A stretch of 64,000 bases of DNA from Pseudomonas pisciculturae (GCF_015461805.1 NZ_JACVZE010000007.1:124001-188000); one strand, 5' to 3'. Shown: positions 42,418 through 51,236, numbered from the stretch's first letter. The notes: generated by a model from the letters alone, not told the origin. Made by a program: numbers and translations.

Positions 42418-44454
42418 TCATTGCTCCAGTTGGGTGAGGTCGTAGGGTGGCAGTTGGCTGCCGGCCAAGGGCAGGCGCAGGGTGAAACACGTGCCTTGGC
42501 CGGGGGTGGAATGCACTTCCATCTGGCCCTTGTGGTTGTTGGTGATGATGAAATACGACACCGACAGCCCAAGCCCGGTGCCCTGGCCTATTTCCTTGGT
42601 GGTGAAGAACGGCTCGAAGGTGCGTTTGCGCACGTTCTCGCTCATGCCGATGCCGTTGTCTTCTACTTGGATCTCCGCCCATGGCGGGTTGAGGCGGGTG
42701 CGCAGGATGATGCGCCCTGGTTCGCTATCGTCGGCCCGCAGGTGAATGGCCTGGGCGGCGTTTTTCAGCAGGTTGAGCAACACTTGCTCAAGCTCGTTGG
42801 CGGTGCCGGGCACCGGGCCGAGTTGGGGGTCGAACTGGCGAATGATCGCCTGGCCCTTGAAGTCGAAGCCGATGGCCAGGTCGAAGTCGTTACCGGCGAT
42901 TTCCACCGCTTGGTCAATCAAGGCGGGCAAGTCGCACGGGGCCATCTGCCGGTTGCTGCGACGGCTGAAGCTGAGCATATGGGTCACGATTTTCGCCGCC
43001 CGTGCCCCGGCCTGTTGTATGCCGTCGAGCAGTTGCGGCACTTCGCGACTTTGCAGGTAGTGGTTGACCGTTTCCAGTTCGATACCGGCCTGTTCGGCGT
43101 GTTCCAGGTTTTTCGGCAGGTCGGGTGACAGGCGTCGGCGGATGTTCTGCACGTTATGCAGGATCGCCCCCAGCGGGTTATTGATCTCATGGGCCATGCC
43201 TGCTGCCAGCCCACCCACCGAGAGCATTTTCTCCGACTGCACCATCATTTCTTCCAGGGACAGGCGCTGGGTGATGTCGTCAATACGGATCACTACGCCA
43301 CGCCCGGCGCCGCCCATCAGCGGGTAGAAGGTCAGGGCGTAATGCTTGGCTTCGTCGTCCTTGACCCACGTGACGCGCTCGATACGTTCCACGGTGTGTT
43401 GCTCGACGGTGGCGCGGATCTGCGGCAGGTACGGCTTGAGTGGTTGGAACGCGAGGTAGATCGGCTGGTTCAAGGCTTCGTCCAGGCGGGTGCCGGAGAG
43501 GGCGCTGGCTTCCTGGTTCCATTGCGTTACGTAGAGTTGTTCGTCCAAGGCGATGAGCGCCGAGGGCATGGAGTCGATGATGCTGTTCAGGTAATTCTGA
43601 AAGCCGGTGAGTTTCTTCTCGATCTTGCTGCGCACCTGCACCTCCAACTCCAGCTTGCGGTTGGTGTGGCGCGTTTCTTCGGCCAGCCCTTGGGCTTGAG
43701 CGTAAGCGGCCTGGGAATCGTCCCGTGCACGCTTGAGTTGCTGCTCGCGGGCTTCGATACGCGACAGCATGGTGTTGAAGGCTTCGGCCAGGCTGCCGAT
43801 TTCATCGTGATTACCGCGACCGGCGCGCAGGGCGTAGTTCTCTTCGCGGGTGACCTGGCGCGACAGCTCTTCCAGCTCATGGATCGGCCGGGTGATCAGG
43901 CGTTTGATCTGCCGAGCGATGATCAGCCACAGCAACACGCTGAAAATCAGGATGCCCAGGCTGGCCGTCAACGTGCCGGTATAGAAGGCGACCGGCAGCT
44001 CGCTGCTGGCCACCAGCAACAAGTGCCCCGGCGGAAGGCCGGCGCGGGGCAGGGTGATGATCTGGTTGCTGCGAAACTCGGTGACGCGCCAGGCCTCGAT
44101 ATGTCGGTAGGTGTCTGGCAGGTGCAGGCGGTCGCCATGTTGCATCTGCGCCAGGCGGTTGCCTTCGCTGTCGTAGAGGGCGGCGGCGCGCAACGGCGAG
44201 TAACTGGTCAGCTCATTGAGCAAGGCGTTGGCCTTGTCGGGCGATTCGAGGGCTTCAGCGGCGAGGGCCGGGTTGGACACCAGGCGACCGATGGCCTGCA
44301 AGGCCTGGGGGGCCATGCTTTCCTGGGAGATCCAGTAGGCGGCGCTGATAAACGTGAGGTTGGCCACCAGCAAGACGGTGGTCAACAGCACCAGCAGGGC
44401 GGCCAGCAGTTTCTGCCCTACCGGTAGATTTTCTAGACGCTGGCGCAGCGGCAT
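42418..44454 (-). CDS. Membrane sensor histidine kinase (PA4398-like), no adjacent regulator
   Basis: The 678-residue kinase has membrane helices at about 17-40 and 165-190, a short periplasmic sensor, HAMP domain, coiled coil (about 240-290), PAS domain (about 290-400), phosphoacceptor helix AAGMAHEINNPLGAILHN and an ATPase domain with LLKNAAQAIHL, DNGIGM and GTGLGLSVS. From memory, PAO1 has PA4398 here, with the response regulator PA4396 nearby. No receiver-domain gene lies between panE and yajQ in this window, so the partner is elsewhere. ATG 44454 starts the conserved region. The PAO1 kinase has been connected with swarming and biofilm formation. Confidence 0.84.
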   Translation of the reverse strand: MPLRQRLENLPVGQKLLAALLVLLTTVLLVANLTFISAAYWISQESMAPQALQAIGRLVSNPALAAEALESPDKANALLNELTSYSPLRAAALYDSEGNRLAQMQHGDRLHLPDTYRHIEAWRVTEFRSNQIITLPRAGLPPGHLLLVASSELPVAFYTGTLTASLGILIFSVLLWLIIARQIKRLITRPIHELEELSRQVTREENYALRAGRGNHDEIGSLAEAFNTMLSRIEAREQQLKRARDDSQAAYAQAQGLAEETRHTNRKLELEVQVRSKIEKKLTGFQNYLNSIIDSMPSALIALDEQLYVTQWNQEASALSGTRLDEALNQPIYLAFQPLKPYLPQIRATVEQHTVERIERVTWVKDDEAKHYALTFYPLMGGAGRGVVIRIDDITQRLSLEEMMVQSEKMLSVGGLAAGMAHEINNPLGAILHNVQNIRRRLSPDLPKNLEHAEQAGIELETVNHYLQSREVPQLLDGIQQAGARAAKIVTHMLSFSRRSNRQMAPCDLPALIDQAVEIAGNDFDLAIGFDFKGQAIIRQFDPQLGPVPGTANELEQVLLNLLKNAAQAIHLRADDSEPGRIILRTRLNPPWAEIQVEDNGIGMSENVRKRTFEPFFTTKEIGQGTGLGLSVSYFIITNNHKGQMEVHSTPGQGTCFTLRLPLAGSQLPPYDLTQLEQ

Positions 44455-44500
44455 CAGGGTTTTCCCAGGTGATAGACAGGCGGGCAGGGTAGCGCGTGGC

Positions 44501-45418
44501 TCAGTCGCGGGGCAATCCACGTGCAAGCAGTTCGTCTACCAGACGCACTTGCAGCTGTTGCAGGTGCGGCAAGTTCAATTGATGACGGGCCGCCGCCTGG
44601 CAAGCATAGCCCAATAGGTAGCTGATTTCGGTACGCCGGGCGCTGGCCACGTCCTGATACATCGAGGAGTAATTGGCGGCGGTGGCGTGGATCACCCGTT
44701 CCACTTCGTGTTGCAACTCGACGGCGGCGGCGGGTTGGCCGCAACATTCCAGCAGTTCAGCGAGTTCGGCGCACAGGGTGGCCACCTCGCACTGATGAGC
44801 ATGCAGTTCGCCATTCCGGCATTGATACAACACGGTCAGCGGGTTGATTGCGCAATTGAGCGCCAGTTTGCGCCATAGGCGTGTCAGGATGTCGGTGCTC
44901 CATTCGTGGGGGATGCCGGCGGTTTGCAGGTCGTTTAGCCACAGCGGTGGAGTGGGGTGGCTTGCGTCCCCCAGCCAGGTGTAGCCATGGCCGGCAAATA
45001 CCACGCGCCAGTCGCCATCGCGAAAGGCACCTTCGGTGCTGGAGGCAAAGATGCAGCGGGCCTGGGGCAGTTGCGCGGCCACTGCGTCCTGGCTGCCGAG
45101 GCCGTTTTGCAGCAGGATCAGTTCGGCGTCCGGTGCCAGTCGGTGTTGTAACTGGGCGACGGCACCTTGGGCGTCGTAGGCTTTGCAGGCTACGAGCAGG
45201 CGGCGAATAGGTTGTGGGCTGTCGGGCGTTTCGCCGATTACCGGGTAAGTGTGCGCCACGCCCTGTTCCACCAGGGTCAATCCTGGCGCGGCCTGGTAAC
45301 TGGCCAGGCGTGCCTCGTCGCGCAGGATCAACCGCACAGGCACCCCGGCCCGCGCCAGGCGTGCGGCCCAGAGTGTGCCCAGGCTGCCAGCGCCGAGAAT
45401 ATGCCAGGTGGTCGACAT
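44501..45418 (-). CDS. panE: 2-dehydropantoate 2-reductase
   Basis: The 305-residue protein belongs to the ketopantoate reductase family. The N-terminal nucleotide-binding motif ILGAGSLGTLWAARLARAG is a Rossmann GxGxxG. The catalytic Lys lies in the helix around WRKLALNCAINPLTVLY. The reaction is NADPH-dependent reduction of ketopantoate to pantoate for coenzyme A. ATG 45418 opens the conserved MSTTWHILGAG; ATG 45505 is rejected. Paralogues without PanE activity exist, so symbol use is moderate. It precedes the kinase gene by 46 bases on the same strand and is divergent from yajQ. Confidence 0.85.
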   Translation of the reverse strand: MSTTWHILGAGSLGTLWAARLARAGVPVRLILRDEARLASYQAAPGLTLVEQGVAHTYPVIGETPDSPQPIRRLLVACKAYDAQGAVAQLQHRLAPDAELILLQNGLGSQDAVAAQLPQARCIFASSTEGAFRDGDWRVVFAGHGYTWLGDASHPTPPLWLNDLQTAGIPHEWSTDILTRLWRKLALNCAINPLTVLYQCRNGELHAHQCEVATLCAELAELLECCGQPAAAVELQHEVERVIHATAANYSSMYQDVASARRTEISYLLGYACQAAARHQLNLPHLQQLQVRLVDELLARGLPRD

Positions 45419-45541
45419 CAGTTTGTACTCCGTAGGGTCGCCCGCAGTGAACGCGGCGAAAGAACCGCTATAATGCCCCGGCATTTTAGCTCGGGCGCGC
45501 TCCATCTCTACTGAGCCCGCCCCTTATATTGGAGAAATCAC

Positions 45542-46027
45542 ATGCCTTCGTTCGACGTGGTATCTGAACTGGACAAACACGAAGTCACCAACGCCGTCGA
45601 GAACGCCGTCAAGGAACTGGACCGTCGCTATGACTTGAAAGGCAAGGGCAGCTTCGAATTCAAGGAAAAGGACCTCACCGTCAACCTGACCGCTGAAGCC
45701 GATTTCCAGCTGGAAGCGATGATCGAAATCCTCAAGCTGTCGCTGGTCAAGCGCAAGATCGACGCGCAGTGCCTTGAAATCAAGGACGCCTACGCTTCGG
45801 GCAAGCTGATGAAGCAGGAAGCCGTGCTCAAGGAAGGCATCGACAAGGAGTTGGCGAAGAAAATCGTCGCTCACGTGAAGGATGCCAAGCTGAAAGTCCA
45901 GGCCGCCATCCAGGGTGAGCAGGTGCGTATCACCGGCAAAAAGCGTGACGACCTGCAAGAGGCCATCGCGGCCCTGCGCGCCAAGACCTTTGACATGCCG
46001 CTGCAGTTCAATAACTTCCGCGACTGA
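45542..46027 (+). CDS. yajQ: YajQ-family nucleotide-binding protein
   Basis: The 161-residue cytoplasmic protein matches YajQ throughout: MPSFDVVSELDKHEVTNAVE, YDLKGKGSFEFKEKDLTV and IKDAYASGKLMKQEAVLKEGIDK. YajQ proteins have two alpha/beta domains; the Xanthomonas XC_3703 and Pseudomonas relatives bind c-di-GMP and act as regulators. A TATAAT -10 hexamer lies at 45469-45474, with no good -35. Together with the PilZ protein this is the second putative c-di-GMP receptor in the window. Confidence 0.96.
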   Translation: MPSFDVVSELDKHEVTNAVENAVKELDRRYDLKGKGSFEFKEKDLTVNLTAEADFQLEAMIEILKLSLVKRKIDAQCLEIKDAYASGKLMKQEAVLKEGIDKELAKKIVAHVKDAKLKVQAAIQGEQVRITGKKRDDLQEAIAALRAKTFDMPLQFNNFRD

Positions 46028-46163
46028 TGGCACCTTGGGGAACCTGCGGGCGTTTTTGACGTCCCACGCCCCAGAACCAGTGCCTACACTTGAGCCCTAC
46101 GGGGCTCATTTGCGTTTTTAGGCAGTCAATAAAGCCGCACATCCGCCACACAGGAGAAGATAG

Positions 46164-47006
46164 ATGGATTTGAATGCTGAAATGGATAATTTGATCAAGA
46201 CGTCAGAGTCTTGGATCCCGATGATCATGGAATACGGCAGCCGTGTACTGCTGGCCGTCCTGACCCTCGCCATCGGCTGGTGGCTCATCAACGTGTTGAC
46301 CGGCCGTGTCGGGCGCTTGTTGGCGCTGCGTAATGCGGACATGGCCCTGCAACATTTCATCACCAACCTGGCCAACATCGCGCTCAAAGTGATGCTGATG
46401 GTCAACGTGGCCTCGATGATCGGCGTGGCAACGACCTCGTTCGTTGCTGCAATCGGTGCAGCTACCCTGGCCATCGGCCTGGCACTGCAAGGCAGCCTGG
46501 CGAACTTTGCCGGTGGTGTACTGATTTTGCTGTTCCGCCCGTTCCGCATTGGTGACTGGATTGAAGCCCAAGGCACTTCGGGTACCGTGGACAGCATCCA
46601 GATCTTCCACACCGTGTTGCGCACCGGCGACAACAAGACTGTCATCATCCCGAATGGCAGCCTGTCCAACGGCATCATCACCAACACCAACCGTCAGCCA
46701 ACCCGCAAAGTCGTGTTTGATGTGGGTGTGGACTACGAGGCGGACCTGCAAAAAGCCCGTGAGGTGCTGCTGGAGTTGGCCAAAGACCCGCGCGTGTTGA
46801 CTGACCCGGCCGCGGTGGCAGTGGTTTCGACCTTGGGCGATAGCTCGATTACCGTGTCCCTGCGTTGCTGGACCAAGACGGCGGATTATTGGGATGTGAT
46901 GTTTATGTTGAACGAACTTGCACGAGATCGCTTAAAAGCGGCGGGGATTGATATTCCTTTTCCGCAGCGGGTGATTCGCGTGGTTCAGGAAGCGGCTGTG
47001 CAATAA
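46164..47006 (+). CDS. mscS: Small-conductance mechanosensitive channel
   Basis: The 280-residue protein has the MscS design: three N-terminal helices, of which helix 3 is the pore helix (AAIGAATLAIGLALQGSLANFAGG, with the Gly/Ala packing pattern), a beta domain with FRPFRIGDWIEAQGTSGTVDSI and a cytoplasmic alpha/beta vestibule. It releases solutes on hypo-osmotic shock. Ribosome site AGGAGA precedes ATG 46164. Length is typical (E. coli 286). Confidence 0.95.
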   Translation: MDLNAEMDNLIKTSESWIPMIMEYGSRVLLAVLTLAIGWWLINVLTGRVGRLLALRNADMALQHFITNLANIALKVMLMVNVASMIGVATTSFVAAIGAATLAIGLALQGSLANFAGGVLILLFRPFRIGDWIEAQGTSGTVDSIQIFHTVLRTGDNKTVIIPNGSLSNGIITNTNRQPTRKVVFDVGVDYEADLQKAREVLLELAKDPRVLTDPAAVAVVSTLGDSSITVSLRCWTKTADYWDVMFMLNELARDRLKAAGIDIPFPQRVIRVVQEAAVQ

Positions 47007-47051
47007 GTCGTTTTCATGACTTGGCCTTTTGGTCAACTAATGCTGTTCAAG

Positions 47052-47080
47052 ACAAGGGGCTCCAGGCCCCTTGTTTGTTG
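47052..47080 (+). terminator. Intrinsic terminator of mscS
   Basis: ACAAGGGGC pairs with GCCCCTTGT around TCCAG and is followed by TTGTTG, a moderate U-tract. Confidence 0.75.
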
Positions 47081-47202
47081 TCAGGCTCCTTGGCAACTAC
47101 CAAGTTCTAAGCAGTACCGCCTATTACAACTAGCGAACACGGCTTGCTTAGTTAGCTTGCTATTTAAGTGACTGGTCCCGTATAGGCATTTTTCTTGGGC
47201 AT

Positions 47203-47240
47203 AAAAAAACCGGCGACCTCATTCGGTCGCCGGTTTTTTA
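47203..47240 (-). terminator. Intrinsic terminator of oprD
   Basis: AAAAAACCGGCGACC and GGTCGCCGGTTTTTT form a near-perfect stem around TCATTC with A and T tracts on both sides, so it also works toward the minus strand after oprD. Confidence 0.9.
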
Positions 47241-47279
47241 ATAGCGTTACGCGTTAGCGCAATCAGCTGAGCATTGAAA

Positions 47280-48623
47280 TTACAAGATGCTCAGTGGGTA
47301 CTCTACGATCACACGCGTGTCGTTCAGGTTGTCGTAGTTGGTGCCGCGGTAATCGGCGTTGGAACCACGATAGATCGCGTTACGCACACGGAAGGACAGG
47401 TCTTTGGCCGGGCCTTCTTGCACTACGTACTTGGCTTCTACGTCCCACTCGTGCTCTTTGCCATCGCTGGAAGAGTCGGCAACGCTGACGCCGCTACCGC
47501 GAGTGTAGCGAGTCATGAAGCTCAGGCCTGGCACGCCAAAAGAGGCCATGTTCAGGTCGTAGCGAGCCTGCCAGGACTTCTCGTCTTTACCGACGAAGTC
47601 GGAGATCTGCACGGAGTTGGCCAGGTAAACGGTACCGCCACCGTCGACGCCGTAGTTGTAACCGGTTTGACCCGAGGACTTCTGGTAAGCCAGGGTAAAC
47701 TTGTGGGCTTCGAAGGTATAGGCAGCTGCCAGGCTCCAGACGCGGTTGTCGAGGTCGCCAGCCAGTTTCTTGCCGTCGTCCTTGCTGCGGTAGCCGTTGA
47801 AATCAAGACTCAGCGATTGTTTGTCGCTCAGTGGCAGGGTGTAGAACACGTTGACGTACTGCTTCTTCCAGTAGTCTTCAATGTCGGAAGCGTGAGCGGC
47901 CAACACCAGGTTGTCAAAACCCGAGTAGGTTGCGCCAACGATGTTCGCCGAGCTCAAGCCTGGGTTTTGCTCGCCGGTGACACGGCTGCGACCGTTGATG
48001 GTGTCACGGCCCATGCCGGTTTGCGCGCTCAATGCGGTGAAGCGGCCGCCGATCAGCTCGAGACCTTTGATCTCGTTGCTGGTGATCAAAGTACCGGTGG
48101 CGACTTCTGGCAGCAGACGGCCGTCGTCGGTGGTGAACACCGGGCTGGATACGAATTGATTACCGTATTTGAGTACGGTGTTGGAGATGCGCAGCTTCGC
48201 CGCCCCAGCAAGTTTGGACTGAGTATTTTCAGGCTCGCCGGAACCATTGGTAGCGAACAGACCGTTACCGGCAGTGCCAGAACCGCCGTCGAGTTTTACG
48301 CTGCCCATGGCCATGGCATCGAGACCGAAACCAACGGTGCCTTGAGTGAAGCCGGACGTGTAGGTGAGCAGCTCGCTGACACCGGTGTCTTCACGGTAAC
48401 CGCTGAGTTTGTCGTCGGTGCCGGTGGTGTAGGTACCGTTACCACGACGTACGTTGCCCACGCCGCTCTTGTAGTCACGGTTCATGTACATGGCACGGGT
48501 TTTCGCGGTCAAAGTGCTATCTTCGATAAAGCCCTTTGCATCGTCCTGGGAGGACGCGATTGCGAACTGCGAGGTGCCTGCTGAAACAGCCAGGGCGATC
48601 ATGCTCCACTTCATCACGCGCAT
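47280..48623 (-). CDS. oprD: OprD-family outer-membrane porin
   Basis: The 447-residue protein has a signal peptide (MRVMKWSMIALAVSAGTSQF), then a mature beta-barrel of about 18 strands with alternating hydrophobic residues and the family end AKYVVQEGPAKDLSFR and YPLSIL. OprD-type porins import basic amino acids and related compounds; the gene order oprD-HIT-slyX-CSP-Dps-aspS matches PAO1 PA0958-PA0963 as I remember, which supports orthology to oprD itself. Loops differ considerably from the PAO1 protein, so substrate range may differ. AAGGAG precedes the start. ArgR-like half-sites may lie upstream (see findings). Confidence 0.85.
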   Translation of the reverse strand: MRVMKWSMIALAVSAGTSQFAIASSQDDAKGFIEDSTLTAKTRAMYMNRDYKSGVGNVRRGNGTYTTGTDDKLSGYREDTGVSELLTYTSGFTQGTVGFGLDAMAMGSVKLDGGSGTAGNGLFATNGSGEPENTQSKLAGAAKLRISNTVLKYGNQFVSSPVFTTDDGRLLPEVATGTLITSNEIKGLELIGGRFTALSAQTGMGRDTINGRSRVTGEQNPGLSSANIVGATYSGFDNLVLAAHASDIEDYWKKQYVNVFYTLPLSDKQSLSLDFNGYRSKDDGKKLAGDLDNRVWSLAAAYTFEAHKFTLAYQKSSGQTGYNYGVDGGGTVYLANSVQISDFVGKDEKSWQARYDLNMASFGVPGLSFMTRYTRGSGVSVADSSSDGKEHEWDVEAKYVVQEGPAKDLSFRVRNAIYRGSNADYRGTNYDNLNDTRVIVEYPLSIL

Positions 48624-49494
48624 CGTGATTTGCTCCTTTGGTTTTAGGAAGAGTACTGCCGTCCCACCTGTATTTTTGTCTGGGCGGCTCTTTCTTTTTG
48701 TGTCGGCGCAAAGTTATATCACGCTGACAATCTTGGCGATACTTGCTCAACTTTCCTTTCAGCTTCTTTACGAGCTAGTCGTAAATTGCTATGTCCATGT
48801 CGCAATTTCACAGCCTCACTGTAACGAGGCTGACAACTTCAATACTGTTGTAAATCATTGAACAGAGCGCCTGAAACGCCACTTTCAAAGTTTCCAATCT
48901 TCCTTGGTGCGTATTGAATCGCTAGTGTTTTTCATCGCGAAACACCTGCTTCCATTTCGGTGCCGTTGCCGACGATGTGGGGATGAATGCAACAAGCGCG
49001 CCCAAACGGGTAACCGAATGTCATTTTTTCGTGAAAAATGTCATGGCTGCGTAAAAACCGCATAAGCACGGGGTTTTTACGCCGATTGGTTTGGCCTTGA
49101 CGCCCGTGTTCTGTGTATGTCCTGTGGTGCATAAATGCCGAGCCTGTGTAAAACGTTACCCGTTCACCCCAGTCAGTGGGTAATCGGCGGATCTCTTTGA
49201 CGCATAAGTGGGTCATTTTGGTGCAGTGGCTTGAATCGTCCCTGAACCAGATGATGGCTTAATGCCTTATTTTTTGAGGGCTCTGTATCGGGGCTCTCGT
49301 GGGTGTTTTTTAATCAGTACGTGAATGAAGGCTGTGGGATTGGTCAGAGAGCGTAGTTCAAATAAACACTTGTCTCGAAATGGTGCGCTTTTTTCGCCTT
49401 GCCTTGTCTGGGCGCGTATTCGCCGGCGTGAAGCGTCAGCCATTCGCAGGTATGCTGGGGCCTTGAACCTGACCTGCCGAACGGAGTGCCTGCG
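48624..49494. other. Long non-coding gap between oprD and HIT gene
   Basis: This 871-base stretch is the largest gap in the window. It holds the divergent oprD and HIT-gene upstream regions, a pair of ArgR-like half-sites (48777-48813), a CATTTTT/AAAAATG palindrome at about 49022-49040 and an 11-base inverted repeat at 49049-49082. A 94-codon minus-strand frame at 48932-49216 lacks a recognisable family or clear ribosome site and is not called. An unannotated small RNA cannot be excluded. Confidence 0.5.
49049..49082. repeat. 11-base perfect inverted repeat in oprD-HIT gap
   Basis: GCGTAAAAACC and GGTTTTTACGC are exact reverse complements around a 12-base loop GCATAAGCACGG. It is not followed by a U-run on either strand, so it is not a simple terminator; it could be an operator or part of a small transcript. 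Confidence 0.6.
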
Positions 49495-49920
49495 GTGTTC
49501 GCCTTAGATCAACGCCTTCAACAAGACACACTAGTCATCGGGGATTTCCCCCTGAGCCGCCTGCTGCTGTCCAATGACTCGAACTACCCTTGGTTCATCC
49601 TGGTGCCGCGCATTGACGGTATCAGCGAAGTGTTTCAGCTGGATGTCGCCGACCAGCAGCGTTTATGGCAAGAGACCACGGCCCTGGCGCAGTTGCTCAA
49701 TGAGGGCCTGGCGGCTGACAAAATGAATATCGGTGCCTTGGGCAACGTGGTCAGCCAGCTCCATGTACACGTTATTGTGCGCAAACGTGACGATGCGGCC
49801 TGGCCTGCGCCGGTCTGGGGCAAGCACCCGGCCAAGCCTTACAGCGACGCGCAGGTGAGTGCCCTCCGCGCGCGCTTGCGCGAACTGTTGCCCGCCGACT
49901 TTATCTTTACCCAGGGCTGA
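49495..49920 (+). CDS. HIT-family protein
   Basis: The 141-residue protein has the histidine-triad nucleotide-binding fold. The triad segment reads QLHVHVIV, so the first His of the HxHxHxx motif is Gln, as in a branch of bacterial HIT proteins; the two remaining His keep the catalytic and phosphate positions. YPWFILVPRIDG is the typical N-terminal strand. Substrates of this branch are uncertain (nucleotide or diadenosine derivatives). GTG 49495 is chosen because GGAG lies eight bases upstream; GTG 49486 would overlap that site. It is followed by slyX after three bases. Confidence 0.86.
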   Translation: MFALDQRLQQDTLVIGDFPLSRLLLSNDSNYPWFILVPRIDGISEVFQLDVADQQRLWQETTALAQLLNEGLAADKMNIGALGNVVSQLHVHVIVRKRDDAAWPAPVWGKHPAKPYSDAQVSALRARLRELLPADFIFTQG

Positions 49921-49923
49921 ATT

Positions 49924-50130
49924 ATGGATTTGCAAGACCGCGTCACAGATCTGGAAAGCCGCCTGGCCTTTCAGGACGACACCATCGAGACCCTCAATGA
50001 CATCCTCGTCACCCAGCAGCGTGCCGTCGAGCGCCTGCAGTTGCAGATGACCGCGCTGCTCAAGCGCCAGGAAGAGATGGGCGGCCAGTTCGAAACGTCC
50101 GAAGAGGAAGCACCGCCGCCGCATTATTGA
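49924..50130 (+). CDS. slyX: SlyX-family protein
   Basis: The 68-residue protein matches SlyX: MDLQDRVTDLESRLAFQDDTIETLN opens a single long coiled-coil helix, with heptad spacing of Leu and Ile to about residue 50, then a short acidic/Pro tail ending PPPHY. Function unknown; it was named from position next to slyD in E. coli. It is cotranscribed with the HIT gene (three bases apart). Confidence 0.92.
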   Translation: MDLQDRVTDLESRLAFQDDTIETLNDILVTQQRAVERLQLQMTALLKRQEEMGGQFETSEEEAPPPHY

Positions 50131-50144
50131 TTAATGCGCGGGCA

Positions 50145-50188
50145 ATAAAAAACCGCGATCCAGCCAACGCTGGGTCGCGGTTTTTTTT
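50145..50188. terminator. Bidirectional terminator between slyX and cold-shock-domain gene
   Basis: AAAAAACCGCGA-TCCAGC and GCTGGG-TCGCGGTTTTTT form a long stem around CAAC, with T tract on the plus strand and A tract on the left side. Confidence 0.92.
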
Positions 50189-50204
50189 GCTGCGAAGGCT
50201 GGGG

Positions 50205-50807
50205 TCAGCGACGCGGCAGTGCTGCGATCACGTCTTCGGCCTGCAGGCCTTTGTCGCGATTCATCACGGAGAACTCCACGCGCTGGCCTTCCACCAGGAC
50301 ACGATGGCCTTCGCCGCGAATGGCCCGGAAGTGGACGAAGATATCGTCGCCCGAATCACGGGAAATAAAGCCGAAGCCTTTGGACGTGTTGAACCACTTT
50401 ACGGTACCGGTATCCCGATTGGTCATGTCGTAGTTTTGCGACGAGGCGGCAGGGGATGAACGGTAGAAGCTGATGGCCAGGTGAAGAACGATGGCGACCA
50501 CAGCAATCACCAGGCTGAGCAGGATGGCCGGGTGGCCGCCGACTTCAGGCATGGGTGCCAGGAGGGTGAGGGTTTGTACGACAACAGTCAGCACCAATAG
50601 CGCACTGACCAGGTTTTGCAGTTGATGACGGGTGCCTTTGTTCCAGTAAGGAATCACCGGTGACAGCGTCAGGTTAAGAAGGCCGAACATGGCCAGGTAC
50701 AGAGCGTCGTGTTGTTCCAGGTAGGGAGGGCTTCCCTGTTGCAGGCTCGGTATAAAGGACAGCAGCAAAGCTGCAACGCCCGTTAGCAGGTGGACGATTT
50801 TCAACAT
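50205..50807 (-). CDS. Membrane-anchored cold-shock-domain protein
   Basis: The 200-residue protein unites four N-terminal membrane helices (about 1-20, 35-54, 66-86, 94-114) with a complete C-terminal cold-shock domain (about 132-198). The domain has TVKWFNTSKGFGFISRDSGD (RNP1 KGFGFI) and DIFVHFRAI (RNP2), so single-stranded RNA or DNA binding is expected. The helix-CSD topology would place the CSD in the cytoplasm against the inner membrane. It sits in the PAO1 PA0961 position (annotated there, I recall, as a probable cold-shock protein). Role unknown. Confidence 0.87.
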   Translation of the reverse strand: MLKIVHLLTGVAALLLSFIPSLQQGSPPYLEQHDALYLAMFGLLNLTLSPVIPYWNKGTRHQLQNLVSALLVLTVVVQTLTLLAPMPEVGGHPAILLSLVIAVVAIVLHLAISFYRSSPAASSQNYDMTNRDTGTVKWFNTSKGFGFISRDSGDDIFVHFRAIRGEGHRVLVEGQRVEFSVMNRDKGLQAEDVIAALPRR

Positions 50808-51236
50808 TTTGATTAACTCACGTTAAGACGGATCACAAGGAAGAGCTGACGGGCACGGTTCGCTTCTGAACAATTGAAGGCGTTGGGCACGTGCACGGGT
50901 ATCAGCCTATGGCGCTGGCGCGAAAAGTAACGGCAGCGACACGCCGTCTATTTAACAGCAAAGGCTGTGCCTACTCAAATCAAGGCTTTACAGGGGTTGC
51001 ATGGGGTAGGGCATTTCTGCTGGAAACGCTTGTCCTAGACAGGTGCGGGTGTTTTGCTTGGCTTGCTGTTGAAATATCCTACGTCACTTAAAGGCTTTCC
51101 TGTCGCTTGCTGGGGAGCCGAACAGAGGCGATTTGCCGCACGTCGCCTGGATGCATACGGCGGCGCGTTGTCGACTCTCTTGCTAGAGTGGTCCTGCACC
51201 TGATCAATGAATGCTCGTCAATTGAAGGGGAAAAAC
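50808..51236. other. Intergenic region between cold-shock-domain gene and dps
   Basis: This 429-base gap contains the divergent promoters. I see a degenerate RpoS-like -10 (CTAGAGT near 51183) that would suit dps, but no palindromic OxyR or Fur site. A 66-codon frame at 50891 looks random. Nothing else is clear. Confidence 0.4.

Noticed and set aside
48932..49216. A 94-codon minus-strand frame in the oprD-HIT gap
   Set aside because: No ribosome site or recognisable family, and it spans the inverted repeats.
50891..51091. A 66-codon frame upstream of dps
   Set aside because: No ribosome site; composition looks random and it lies in the promoter region.
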